Both the position numbers and the translations under genes were made by a program. Source: Trochalopteron elliotii (Eukaryota > Chordata > Aves > Passeriformes > Leiothrichidae). Taken from it: 64,000 nucleotides of DNA. Positions 23,641 to 35,600 of this stretch are shown piece by piece (position 1 is the stretch's first letter; each line of letters opens with the position of its first letter). The stretch is from the NCBI GenBank assembly GCA_024734555.1, contig JANPWX010000654.1, positions 1,013,157 through 1,077,156 on the forward strand, read 5' to 3'. The notes under the pieces were generated by a model, which did no database searches, was not told the origin of the DNA, and was given only the letters and a program-made list of their open reading frames with translations.

Positions 23641-24480
23641 ACCATAAGCCGGTGGGCAGAAGCCCAGCGCAGGACGAGCCTCGGGCGGGGCGTGCAGGGC
23701 AGAGCCCGGAGCCGGGGCCGTCCCCAGGGGCTGTCACATCAAACGGGCCCCAGCGCACGGCAATAATGGCAGCAGATCATTAACCCGCCCAGCTCCTCGC
23801 CCTTATTTAAACACCAAGAAAGGGCTCTGGGGAATGAAGCTAATAGCCATGTGGAGTCCCAGCTCCAGAAACATAATGATGGACCTGGAGCCTTTTCTCA
23901 CCCAGATGAAAGAGGGGCTGTTGTGCTGCAGCTCACAGCGTGCTAATGACAAACACAACTAAAACCTTCAGCCTGTTTCAGACTCGGGCCTGTAATCTCC
24001 TTATGCAATACACTTGACAAAGCTCTCTTGTGGAACATGAGCCTGCTTTTTCCACCACAGTATATACCCCCTCCCTCACCAGACTGCGTGCTACTGGACT
24101 TGATTCATTTAATTATTTATTAATTATTTTTACTCTGAGAGCACTTAACAAAATAAACAGGTTATTTTGCTGCAAATAAAACAAACATCAGGAAACTCTG
24201 CTAGCAGGGATATGCCTGTCTGAGGGGAAGAGCAGCAGCTCACCTGCTGCAGTCTTCTGAGAGGTAAATCTGCCTAATTATTTTTTATTATCCCCGTGTT
24301 GTTTAGTTAACCAAATATTTGTCTTTTTGCCTCAGACACATATCTAATGCCAATATACAAATTGCACAAGGGGATTATGCCAGCATGAGTCAATCTAGGG
24401 TGTGTTTATCCTTGGAGAGACATAAGCCTCTGTTTCTAAAGGCGGGTGTTTCTTATCCTTGTTAGACCTATGAATATCTT
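23640..24480. promoter_or_regulatory. Candidate distal regulatory element block
   Basis: A CpG-enriched 5' part (23650-23760) passes into a stretch dense in homeodomain-type cores (taattatttattaatta, cctaattatt, gctaatagcc, gctaatgac), an AP-1-like tgagtca near 24386 and forkhead-like taaataaaca-type sequence. This mixture resembles conserved vertebrate enhancers, and it lies about 4 kb upstream of the probable KSR1 promoter. Conservation cannot be tested here, so this is inference from motif texture. Confidence 0.25.
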
Positions 24481-27400
24481 TCGCCAACAAAATTTGTCAC
24501 TTTTCACTGTTGGCACGTCTGCTGCTAGAACAAACCTCAGGGCTGGCAGGGCTCCAAGTGGGGTGGGGGCTAAAGCCTCTGGGCCTGTCATTATTGAGTA
24601 TTTATATTCCAGCAGAGCTCAGAGGCTTCTCGCTGAGATTCAGGCGTTGCCGTGCAGGCAGAGTAAAAGACTCTTCCTGCCCCAAACAGTTTATGGTCTA
24701 AACAGAAGTGACTGGTGATAAACAGCAGACAAAAAGGCAGCACTATTGCAACACAGCTAATGCTAAAGAAAGACTGCAAACCCCATGAGATTACTCTAAA
24801 AATAAATGTTGAGGGGTTTATTTGTTTTATAGACAACTAAAATCCTTATGTTCTTAAAGCTAGAAAGTTTCTGGTTGCTGTAACAGCTGCAATACTTGTT
24901 TACTCATGTGACTCCAGAAGGTAAGGTGAGCACATCACTCCAGTCCTCCTCCTCTCAGTCCCATCTCAAAGTTTCTTTCTGTTGAAGGGGAAGTGAGCAG
25001 GGGTTGGTAGTGCTTAGCTGCCAGCTGGGGTTAAACCACAACAGCTGTCCATAGAAAACACTGGGTGAAGCTACACAGCAGCTTCTTGTGCCTTCCACTT
25101 GTGGGGCAGAAATTCCCTTAAGATTGTCCAAACACAACTGTTTTCCCCACTCATGATAATTTTTTTTAAAGAAAAGGAGTAGTGTTTAATTTTCACATCT
25201 TTTCCTCCATTATTGTCAGCACACAGTTCAGTTTCCAGGATCTGTCCCTGACTCACTGGGATCCACCACTACCAAACCTGTGGATTTGCTGGTCCATGCC
25301 TTGCATTTCACTGTGCCATTTGACACAGCTGAGCAGGAAAAAAATCCATGGAAGAAGACGACCTTACATTAAAATTTTTCCTTAAAGATGGAGGTCATAT
25401 CTTATTCTTGTGTAAACTGGTTTGGCTCAGTTGCAGGCAATGGAGATATCTGAACTGGGGAGTGGTGAGGATTTGTTCTGGGAACATCATCTCATCATCC
25501 TCACTTTCTCTGTATATACTAAGAAGAATATCCAGCAGCATGTCTAAAAATAGGACTTAAGTTTCTCAGTTTCCCAGCAGAGGAGCATGCCAGAGCTACT
25601 GTGTATTCCTGTGCTGTGCCGGGGAGAGGAATACTCCTATGGCTGTGTAGGAGGAAGCCTTTGAGGGGAAAATCACTGATAATAAAGGCCTCTTTTATCT
25701 GAAGTACCTAACATTTCAGCTCTTCAAATCCCAACACTGCATTTTCTTAAAACAGGTCTCTATTATGTGTTAAACACATCAAATAGAGTAATTCAGTCTC
25801 ATCATCTAAATTCAGTGTTGTGATAGCTGAATGGAATTGGGGCAAGCTAGCTAAAAAGGTAATAGAGGCTTTTCATACAGGCAGCATGTGAAATGCATCA
25901 GTGCTTTTCTTTCTCCAGGAACAAAAAAAAGTTCTTTTTCCCCAGTGAGCTTATGTCATTGAGTCCAAGACCATTGCTACAGTCCAGGACTTCCAGGAGT
26001 TCTTTGAAAGGTTTGGGGTTCATTGAGGTAGCTGGAACCTGATCTGTGTGAACAAGAGAGATGGGGGCAGTGGGGAAGAGAAATTCCCTCAATCCTTAGG
26101 CCAGTGGCTTAACCAAGGACTTAGCAGTTTTCTCTGGCCCAGGTCAGTCATTCCATGTTTTATTGTTGTTTTCAAAACTACTAGTTTTTGACACAGTGGC
26201 AAAAGAGGCCACTGTACAATTCACATTGGAATGAAGTTGACAATGTGGGTAGGGTTCACTCAATTCAAGAAAAAAGCAGTTGTTTTACACTAGGGAATGC
26301 AATTCTTATGTCCACCCTATATAAACCATACATTAAAAGAAAAATCCCAACAGGTGCATCAATAAACGTGCAAAACATGAAATATGTCCCTTCCTGAAAT
26401 CTCTGGGGAAAGAGTACATTCACTGTGCTCACATGGTCCTTCTAGCTCAGCCCAGCCATGGCATTTCTCTTTTCAAACCCTCTGATAAGCAGTGCTTTTA
26501 CCCCATCTCCTTACAGACAGAGAGCTGTGGCTTCAGACAACTTAACCCACCGGGGCTGCACACCAAGTCAGTGCTGGTGGAGCAGCCCGAGCTCCTGGGA
26601 AGGTGCCAGCCCTGCAACCTGCGAGGCAGCAGCGATGCTGAGCAGGGATGGAAGCGAAGGCAGTGTTTAGTCAGCACATTTTTCCCGCAGGCCCAAGGGC
26701 AGCCCTGTGTGCTGGGACTGGAATGCTGCCCACGGATGGCAGCCGGGTAATGAGGCCGGCACTCCCAGCACACAAACACTGCAGGGAATGCCAAGTATCC
26801 TGTGATGCACGGCCCACAAGTTTCCTAGGTTGCTTTCTTATGCAATGCACCCGGCCTCTTGTCTATAAGCAAATGGACATTCTCAGGTGGGAATGCAGAG
26901 AATGCCTACAAGAACAATGTCCTGTTAATAATATTCCCAAGCTCCACAGTCACCTGTATTTGAGGATTTCAACCTCTCAGAGTCCTAGAAACAGAATTTT
27001 CCAGTGCTAAACTGACAGTGCTTCTGAGAGCAGACAGGGTAGATAAAGGCTTTTTCACAAGGTCAGAAATATGGAGGTAATAAGCAAAGTTACTTTCCCA
27101 AAACCACAGGACTCATCAGATGGCAAACTAATTAAACCCTAATCCAGCAAAACCCTTATTGCGTATGAAATTTACAGCATGTGAATAATGACAATGAAAT
27201 CAAATACTTAACCTGACCCACATTCTTAAGAAAATTACTAAACAGCATATGCCACACTACTTGATGCAAATCCACACAACCTAATGTGGATACCAGTATT
27301 TATCTAACCATGAGAAAAACAGCTCAGTGTCAGCTGCTTTGCCCTGCTCCACTGCCTCATGTCCTAAATTCATAGTTGTTTTGTTTGTTTGTTTTTGGTT

Positions 27401-27820
27401 TTTTTTTTAGGAATCTCCCTTCTGCATTGCCACGCATGGTTCAGATGTCATTTAAGCTTTTAAAACCTGGTATCAATTTAGTGCAAATTAAGGAGGCTGC
27501 CTTCTTCTGTCAGTAAGGTACAACCTAACTGCCTCTCTGGATCCCTCATGTCAGATGAAGAGTCCCAATTCTAATAATTGGGAGATGAGTGGTTCCTGCA
27601 CTGACAGCTCAGCTCTGTGCAAGTCCATCAGACAGGCTGGCTATGAATCCAAATGTCATGCAGTTACCTGGACTGTTTTTCTCACATCTCCATTGTGAAA
27701 GCTGAAACCACAGCGATTCCACAAGGCAAATCATGAAGTTCCCTCCCACTCATGATATGGATGAACCCACACACCGATCGTAGCCAAATTATATTAACTG
27801 AAATACGTTTATCCTAATGC
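24480..27820. other. Intergenic sequence, no gene recognised
   Basis: Short overlapping open frames only. A T/GTTT-rich tract lies at about 27378-27411. Nothing else was recognised. Confidence 0.6.
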
Positions 27821-28042
27821 CCGCTCACACCTCCCCTGGGCTGGGCAGGCCGTCCCTGCCCCGGCCCTGATCCTCCAGGGGCGCAGAGGGGAGCGGAGAC
27901 GACTGCGGGCTCGTCGGGGCGAGCTGCAAGCCCTGACATACCTGAGGGGAGGCTCAGGGGCTGAGGCGGCGCGGAGAGGAGACAGGGAGACAGCGAAGCG
28001 GCAACTGAGGGGCGAGGCGGGCACTGAGGGGCGAGGCGGGAA

Positions 28043-28230
28043 ATGAGGAGTGAAGGACACGCTGAGGGATGAGGGACACTCTGAGGGGTGAGGTGGGATA
28101 TGAGGAGTGAGAGACACTCTGAGGGGTGAGGTGGGATATGAGGAGTGAGAGACACTCTGAGGGGTGAGGTGGGATATGAGGAGTGAGGGACACGCTGAGG
28201 GATGAGGTGGGATATGAGGAGTGAGAGACA
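28043..28230. repeat. 38-bp minisatellite truncated by the assembly gap
   Basis: Units of the form ctgaggggtgaggtggg + atatgaggagtgagagacact start at 28081, 28119, 28157 and 28195, an exact 38-bp period. Shorter degenerate copies lie upstream (28020-28080). The last unit runs straight into the Ns, so the true array is probably longer. The Ser/Pro-rich minus-strand frames across it are repeat artefacts. Confidence 0.95.
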
Positions 28231-28630
28231 NNNNNNNNNNNNNNNNNNNNNNNNNNNNNNNNNNNNNNNNNNNNNNNNNNNNNNNNNNNNNNNNNNNNNN
28301 NNNNNNNNNNNNNNNNNNNNNNNNNNNNNNNNNNNNNNNNNNNNNNNNNNNNNNNNNNNNNNNNNNNNNNNNNNNNNNNNNNNNNNNNNNNNNNNNNNNN
28401 NNNNNNNNNNNNNNNNNNNNNNNNNNNNNNNNNNNNNNNNNNNNNNNNNNNNNNNNNNNNNNNNNNNNNNNNNNNNNNNNNNNNNNNNNNNNNNNNNNNN
28501 NNNNNNNNNNNNNNNNNNNNNNNNNNNNNNNNNNNNNNNNNNNNNNNNNNNNNNNNNNNNNNNNNNNNNNNNNNNNNNNNNNNNNNNNNNNNNNNNNNNN
28601 NNNNNNNNNNNNNNNNNNNNNNNNNNNNNN
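28231..28630. other. Assembly gap of 400 Ns
   Basis: Exactly 400 consecutive Ns. The round size may be a scaffolding estimate. It lies between a minisatellite and very GC-rich sequence, both typical causes of sequencing drop-out. Open frames spanning it are meaningless. Confidence 0.99.
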
Positions 28631-29451
28631 CGGGCGGGTGCGCGGGAGCTCCGTGAGGCCGGGCTCGGCCGCGCCCCGGGGCCTGTGCCGGGCGCCAGTG
28701 TCCCTGTGGAGCGGGATGCGATGTGAGGCGCCGAGCAGAGGTGACTCGAGGCTCTCTGGCAGGAGGTGTGTCCCCACATCGCTGTCCGGGCGAGCTGGGA
28801 AAACTCCCCTTTGCCTCAGGTCCTTGGTGTTTGCTCCTGATGGTTCCTGCCCTCTGCTCCAGGCCTGTCTCTCTATCCCTGGCTCAGTTTCACTGATCTA
28901 ATCTGGTTCTCCTTTTCCCTCTGTTGCTGTGGCTCAAACAGCATCATGGACCGGGCTGGAGAGATGTTCTGCTGTTTAGAAAGATTAAATTCTTCAAACG
29001 CAAAACATGTGCTGCTGTGATGCTCTCAAAGAAGAGCTTGATCTGTACAAAAGTCTGTATAAGTATTTAGAAAGGGGAAATAGATGTATTTTTCCTTAGT
29101 TCATTTGACCTTTAGATGCTTAAATAACATTTCCTTTTACCTTCTGTGCAGGTAATTTTGCTCTAAGCAAGCAATCCCCTCCTGTCCCTTTGTTTGATTC
29201 AAGTTTGATGTAGATGTTAATGCTCCTCTACCTGGTGCTGGAGACCGTGGAGCTGGGTGGAGCATTGGGCTTTTTTAGGAAGAAAGGATCATGACAACAA
29301 TGTAACTGTAATAAACCTACATGCTGAAAAATCCATCACATGAGAAATGAAGGTTGGGAAGAAAACTGTGAAACAATAGGTGGTAGGTAGCTTTTGGCTC
29401 AGCCTCATGGAAATCTATCATTCTTCGTTTATTCTTCATCTGACTTTTTTT

Positions 29452-29516
29452 GTGGTTTTGGTTGGTTGGTTTGTTTTTGTGGGGTGTTTTGTTTTGGTTG
29501 GTTCTTTTTTCCCCCA
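29452..29516. repeat. G/T-rich low-complexity tract
   Basis: TTGG, GTTTT and GGTTGG steps ending in a short poly-T/poly-C run. Simple repeat texture without a fixed unit. Confidence 0.75.
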
Positions 29517-32489
29517 AAATTTATAGCACTGTTCTTCCTCCTGTCACCTCCAAATAGCATTCAGAAGGCTATTCTCTATGAAACAATATTTGTGTAGCTT
29601 TTTGGCAGCCCTGCTGAGGGCCTTTTTGATGCCCAAACAATGTCAATCAGCATCATTTCGGAAAATGATCATCACTTATTTGCTGGTGGACCTGTTGTAA
29701 AAGAAAACCTTTATTCACAAAGTATAAAGGCCTTTTATGATCTTGAGGCTCTTCTTAAAGCAACAAAAGCTGTTTCTAGTGATGGTTGTTGAGTGTGTGC
29801 ACACAGTCCTCTTCAGCATTTATCTGTTTAAACAAATGGGTGCCACATTCACTGATGATCATAAAATTTATGTTCAGAAGAAAATCTCTTTGATGTACAG
29901 TCCAGTATGTGATTTCTCTGGGAGTTCAACCAAGTGCTGGATCTCTGCCCATACATGGAGCTGTGGGCATGGGTACAGACTCTGTGTTCTTTGCACTGTT
30001 GTGTTGCCTGTACCAAAATACATCTCAGGCATAGCCCAAGTCTGGTGCTTGACTGTGCCAGGCTGTGGTCCCAGAGCCAGGCTGCAGGGGCTCAGGGTCT
30101 GTGTTTGCTTCCCCAAGCTGTCAGTGCTTGTCGTGCCCCTGAGGAAGGTGGGTACCAGAGGGTCTCAGGTACCAGGTGGGGTTCCCGTGCCTGATTCCTG
30201 TGGCAGCAGTGCCACTGTGGCCACGTGCCTCTGTCTGTGGGGTTGTGCCAGCACAGGCACGAGCTCTGGTCCTGCAGGGAGCTGTGCACTGGTGGGTGGA
30301 CTGTGCAGGCAGCTCCTGAAGAGTCCAGAGTGCAGCTGGGGGCTCAGAGATCTCCAGGGCCTGCTGTGCTTCCCTGGTGGCCTTCACGAGTCACAGATGG
30401 CTCTGTGGGTCATGATTAGTGGCTGCTGGTGGTGCAATGCTGTGAGCCACATCTGTACTACACATCTGTCCTGAACTGGGAGCTCAGCTAGGCTGGGGCT
30501 GAACTCTCACAGGGCTTTTCTTCCATGCAAAGACTTCAGAGGAAAAAGAATTGTGAAAACTCAGTTCCATTAATACAACTGGTAAACTGTGTAGTGATGT
30601 GTAGTCGCCAGGTCAAGGACTCCAACCTAACCAAGGGCACTTGGGCTTGTGCTTAGAGCTCCTTCCCTGTTTGCTGCAATGCTATAAGTCCTTCCTCATT
30701 CCTCTTGCTTGTAAGGTGTTCTCAAAATAAAGCACATGGTAGATAAGGATTTCAGACTGGACCTTGACAGGTATAGATAAGCACTCACGGTGGCTCAGAA
30801 GAGTTCAGGGAAAACTGAGATACAGGCAGGAGAGGAAAGAGGGCTGTGGGAATTGCTTGCAAAGGATGTGTTGAGTGTAATGTGTTACATGAGCTGCCCC
30901 TGTTTCAGGGTAGGAAGGCCATTTCTTAGAAGGGCAGGGAGTTTCCCTGGAGTGGAAAGTAGGTTCTGTTAGTTTGGTTATTAGCAGACTGGGTGGTTTG
31001 ATGCCACAAGGTTTGGTTTGGGTTTTAAGTTTTATATGTTCTGCCCAGTAAGTGCTTGAGTGTTTTTCTTTTTAGCCAGTGCTAGTCTGTGCTTTCAGTT
31101 CTGTCCTAGCAGTTTTACTCACTTCTCAAGTTGACTACAAAACTGAAATGGAAAATAATGGTAATTTTAACCCATATGTAAGAGAGCAAAAAATGTCTGC
31201 CATGTAGTGAGCCTCCAGTATTGTTCCAAGCATCCTTGGAAAGAAATAGCTCTGTCAGTCTTTACCTCTGTCCTTACACTAATCCCTTGTATGACTCAAA
31301 TTGGTTTTGCAAAGTTAGAAGTGTATTATTTTTAGCTGTATTTCTTTGTGAAGGCAGTATCTTTCTGGATTCATTTCCCTGGCTGGGAAGCTGCTGGTGG
31401 GACTAGACATCTGTGGTGAAGCACATGCGACTTCCAGCGACAGCTGGAGCCAGTCTGTTGGAGGTGAGCAGGAGAACAGTGGCAGGTGCTGGCAGCAGGA
31501 AAGGTTCCTGTGGTTTCTCAGCTGGAAACAGCTGGTTTGCTGAGCTGTGGGCAATCCCCAGACACCTTCCCCCAGTGCCCCCCAGTTCTGACTGCAGCAA
31601 AGATGAGGTGGGAAGGCTGAAGTGCAAGACCTGGAGTGGATTTAGACTGCAGATGTGTTTTCTTTCTTGCCTCAGAAGAGCTGACTGCAGTGGCTCTGGC
31701 ACGGCAGCTGCCTCCAAACTGGTTATGGTGAGAGTGTCGGGGTGAGGCAGTAGCACACATTCTGAGCTCTGCCTGCTCTTTGGGAAAACTGTCCTGGCTC
31801 TCTGGCCAGACTAGATCCGTGATAGAGACACTCCTGGCCCTGTGTGCAAAGATCAGTTTGGCTTCTTCCTCGGGAATGTTTTCTGTTCAGCACCTTCAGC
31901 AAACAGAGCACCAGATCAGAAGGCCTGACTCCAGCTGGGTTGTGTCACAAATAAGTCTACTCTGCACAAATCAGTCATTCACAGTAGCTGAATAGTACCT
32001 GTGGATTAAATCTGTTTGAACTTGCTTTGGCATTATCTCAATTCATTTGGCAATTTGTCTAGAAAAGGCTTATCTTACCAAGCAATCTCTGGGCAGAAAC
32101 AAACGCTTTGAAAATGGGGGGAGGCATGAGAGAAGAGGAAGGAGGATTGTAATAGTCCACACTTGCAGACTGGAAGTTGGGCACGTGGTATGCATAAGGG
32201 AAGGACAACTGTGTTTGTAAATTGGAAGCAGTGGGAGTAGTGAATTTTTCAGGCCAAACTGCGACCTGTAGCCACATGTTTATGAGCTTTGTTCAGCTGA
32301 AAAGACTTCCTTTCCCAGCAGGTCTTATGTAAGAGAAGAAGAAAGTCTCTTACTTCATCTTACTTTTTGCATACATGCAACACATTTGTTTTTCTGAAAG
32401 TGTCTTGTGTTTTTGTAGGACTCCTTCTCCTTTCTTAAATTTGTGCACTTATTGTACAAGGTAGTCTTCAACAGAGCTTCTATTTGACT

Positions 32490-32640
32490 TGGAAGGAGGG
32501 AAGACCATCTATTATTATCTAGTCTGCAGACATCATCTTTCCTTTGTGACAGTTACGATCAGAATTTCCACATCATAATGGAATTTAGCACATCTCCAAC
32601 CACTGATTTTACATAAATGTTGACACAAAAACTCAGCAGC
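32490..32640. mobile_element. Possible very old CR1-type LINE fragment
   Basis: The stretch containing ggaagaccatct and tatctagtctg, then cagaatttccac about 50 bases later, loosely follows the 3' region of old amniote CR1 elements (gaccatctagtctg ... agaatttcac). Divergence is high and no end is defined. Chance resemblance is possible. Confidence 0.25.
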
Positions 32641-35600
32641 AGTGTTTTCACTTACCTGGAGCTCCCAGGACAAGCTCTGGTGAGCAGGTTTTCATCAATA
32701 TGAAGACAGGACAAGGGGCTCTTCACTTCTCTGTCAAGCTCTGTGTACTTCTTGCCTTGTGTTGGATTCCATGGTGCACTGATTGGGAAGCAAGAAAAGA
32801 AGTGTCAGAGTAGAACTCTGTGCTGCCTTTGCCTTTCTAAGGCTGCCCTTGTGGTCACTGGACTCTGTTAACACGGCATCATTCCTGCTCATCCTCCTGC
32901 AGCCCTGGAGCTGCAGCAGAACCTGACTGGAAGCTCTGTCTGTCCTGCCTGCACACAGTGACAGGAATCCACAGCCTGTGCTCCCACACAACCTGTCTCT
33001 GCACATAACTTCTAACCTTTCTGGCGTGCACAGAACTGGTCTGACCAGGGAAGTGGCCAAGCTGAGCCCCAGCTGTGCCCAGCTGAACTCCTGGTTGTGA
33101 CCAAGCCTGCCCAGATCCCACCTGTGCAGACCTTGGGCAGAACCCCAGTTCCAGTGCTGAGAACTGCATTTTACCCAAGGAAAGCCCCAGTCAGTGTTCC
33201 AGCTGCATGCTAGAGACAGATGTACAGCAATGAGTCAGCATGGGGTACACAAATTTATCACCTGCTTTGGTCATAAATAGGAACACTTAACAAAGAAGTC
33301 ACGTGACATACCAAATTATTTAGGGAATAGTGTCTGTTACAATAATATTTGCAACTAAGGCAGTATAACGTATCAGATGCTTGAGGGATAAACCCTCACC
33401 TTTCATTTAAGATTAATATTTCTTACCCTTATTTTCAGCTTAGGAGGTTTCTTTTTTTTTGTTAATAAAAGGAAAATGGTGCTGAAAACAGGCCTGGCTA
33501 TCTCCCACTGTTAAGGGGCTTGGAGAATGCATTGGCTGGATTACTGCTGTGGTGAAAGGCACAGAGTAATGTATGGATGATCCTGACTCAGCCAGTTCTC
33601 AGACTTCCCTCCCTGCTCATTTCTCACTCCCGTGGAGCAATCCCACACAGTTGACACTACCAGCAGCACAGAGTTGCCACAGCAGGCGAATCTGGAGAAC
33701 AGAAGCTCTCTGGATCTGGAAACACACCTGCTCCAGAAGAAATTAGCTCTTCCAACACATGACTTGTGAGGAGTTGTGCATGGAAGTGTTGTGGGCATTG
33801 CTGCTTCTTCGTGGGAGTCTGCACCTAGTCAGACTAGCACGTGATTGGGAAACAGTTTGGCATTCTGGTTTAGCAGCCAGTCCTCATCAGCATAGCCCCC
33901 GGAATCTAGGACAGGATCAGTCCCCAGTTAAACTGTGCCTTGCTTGTGGGAGGCACCAAAGCTCACAGGTGGTCAGAGAGGCCTTTTGCCTTAAGCCAGA
34001 GCTGTACAGAGCTCCTGTGCCACCTCCAGATCCCAGAGGCGTGTCCCAGTGCACGGCTCCAGGGACATGAGGTAATCCCTGCTGCAGCTGTGGTGTTCAC
34101 TGTCACCTGTGCTGAGTGACAGTCACCTGTTCTGTGCTTGGCCCCCTGTCCTTGTCAGCCTGCTTTTTGCACAACCTGTTTAAAATGAACCCTGGAGCAT
34201 TCCTGAGGTGGAAACTCAAACCTTAGCTTAGGCCCTGCTCTTGGGGTTTGAGGGAATCACAGCCAAAGCTGATCCTAGGTGTCTGGTGTTTGTCCTGCTC
34301 TAATGCAGCACAAGGGGCTGAAACCAGAGCTGTTGGGGCTGGAGGCATATGGAGGATCAAAATCTCATTGGACTTACATACCTGAGCTCAAGACTGTTCA
34401 AAATCTGTCTTTAAAGGTAAAATACAGTTGTCATTTCTGTATGTATTCTAAAGTGAGCAGAGGCCATGTCTCTCATTCCCTTTGTGCCTAGTGAGAACAT
34501 CCAGTTGGTTCTGTGTTCATCTTGGGGGAGCAGGGAGGGATCACAGGACATTTAAGCAGCAGAGTAAGGAATCAAGTTTTGGTTGGGGTTATGGGGTGTC
34601 CCTGATAGGATGATTAGTAGTTATCCCACATGGAAGAGCTCTAATAGCAGAGGCTGTGAGCTCTCTTTAGAGCAGTAATTAACGTGGCACTGAGGAATGC
34701 TGCTAGGATGCAGCAGATCCAGGCTCTGATCTGGTCAGATCTGATGCTGCCAGAACAGGTCATTGACCCCAGTGTTCAACATCCAGCCAGGAGCCTCAGG
34801 GCTGGGGCCTTGGAAACCTTCAGAAGCTTTTTGCAATGAGTTTAGCACCTTCCTGCCCAGTTCTGCTCTCCTTACGTGCTTCTAAAATGTGGGTTTGTTG
34901 ATTTATGACAGAACTTTCACTTCTGTTTGAAGCAATCTAAATTTGGAAAGGAAGTCTTGAGCTCCTCATTGTTGCTGTGTATGGGTTATTGTTGAGGCCT
35001 GCAGGTTCCATTGTGAGGTTTTATTTATAAACTGAAGAGAAGAAATAATTAGTAGGTTTTACAGATTGAGAACTACAGATTGATTTTTTGGCCATCAGCA
35101 CTAAAAGACTTTGCTAGGGGAGGTGATGGGTTTGTCAGTAAGTGCAGTCATAGGAAGATGTGTGTCCATGCCCCTCATGCTGCTTTCAGTGCTCTTGGAG
35201 AAGCTCTCCACACCTGGTTCCCACCAATTTTCTAGCAACATTTTTCTTCTTCCAGAGTAGTTTTACCCTTTTATTTCTAGAGTAAATTAGAGGACTAAAT
35301 CCTGCTTTAAAATACAGTTACGTAGCTCCTCTGAAATAAGCTGAAATAGGGAGATTTTGTTTTTTAAAGCTTCCTGACTTTTTTAGATGTCTCCTTAAAA
35401 CCTGTTCTTTATCTGCCAAGCAAAACACTTCAGGCCTTTTGTCTTTATGAGCAAAACTGAAACTTTCCACCGAGTAAAACATTCTTACGAATGTTTTCTT
35501 CTAACTTTAATTTCCCATCATTTCTTTAGAGACAGATCTGAGTAGCTCAGGTCAGCATCAGCTAGTAGCGTAAAACTCTGAGTGCAGATCAGATGCAGTG

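Larger units (their letters stand above)
27820..28800 (+). promoter_or_regulatory. KSR1: CpG island interrupted by an assembly gap; probable KSR1 promoter and first-exon region
   Basis: CpG-dense sequence lies on both sides of the gap: gcggcgcggag, cgaagcggc and ggcgaggcggg before it, cgggcgggtgcgcggg and ggccgcgccccgggg after it. The next KSR1 exon I can read (55461-55601) starts at a family position about 70 residues in. A 5' exon encoding the Ala/Gly-rich, GC-rich N-terminus must therefore lie upstream, and I could not find it in the readable sequence between here and 55 kb. This island is the best location. The assignment is inference; the exon itself is not seen. Confidence 0.5.

Noticed and set aside
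27809..28901. Open frames of 174-322 codons across the Ns
   Set aside because: Most of each is X from the assembly gap, the rest is minisatellite. They carry no coding information.
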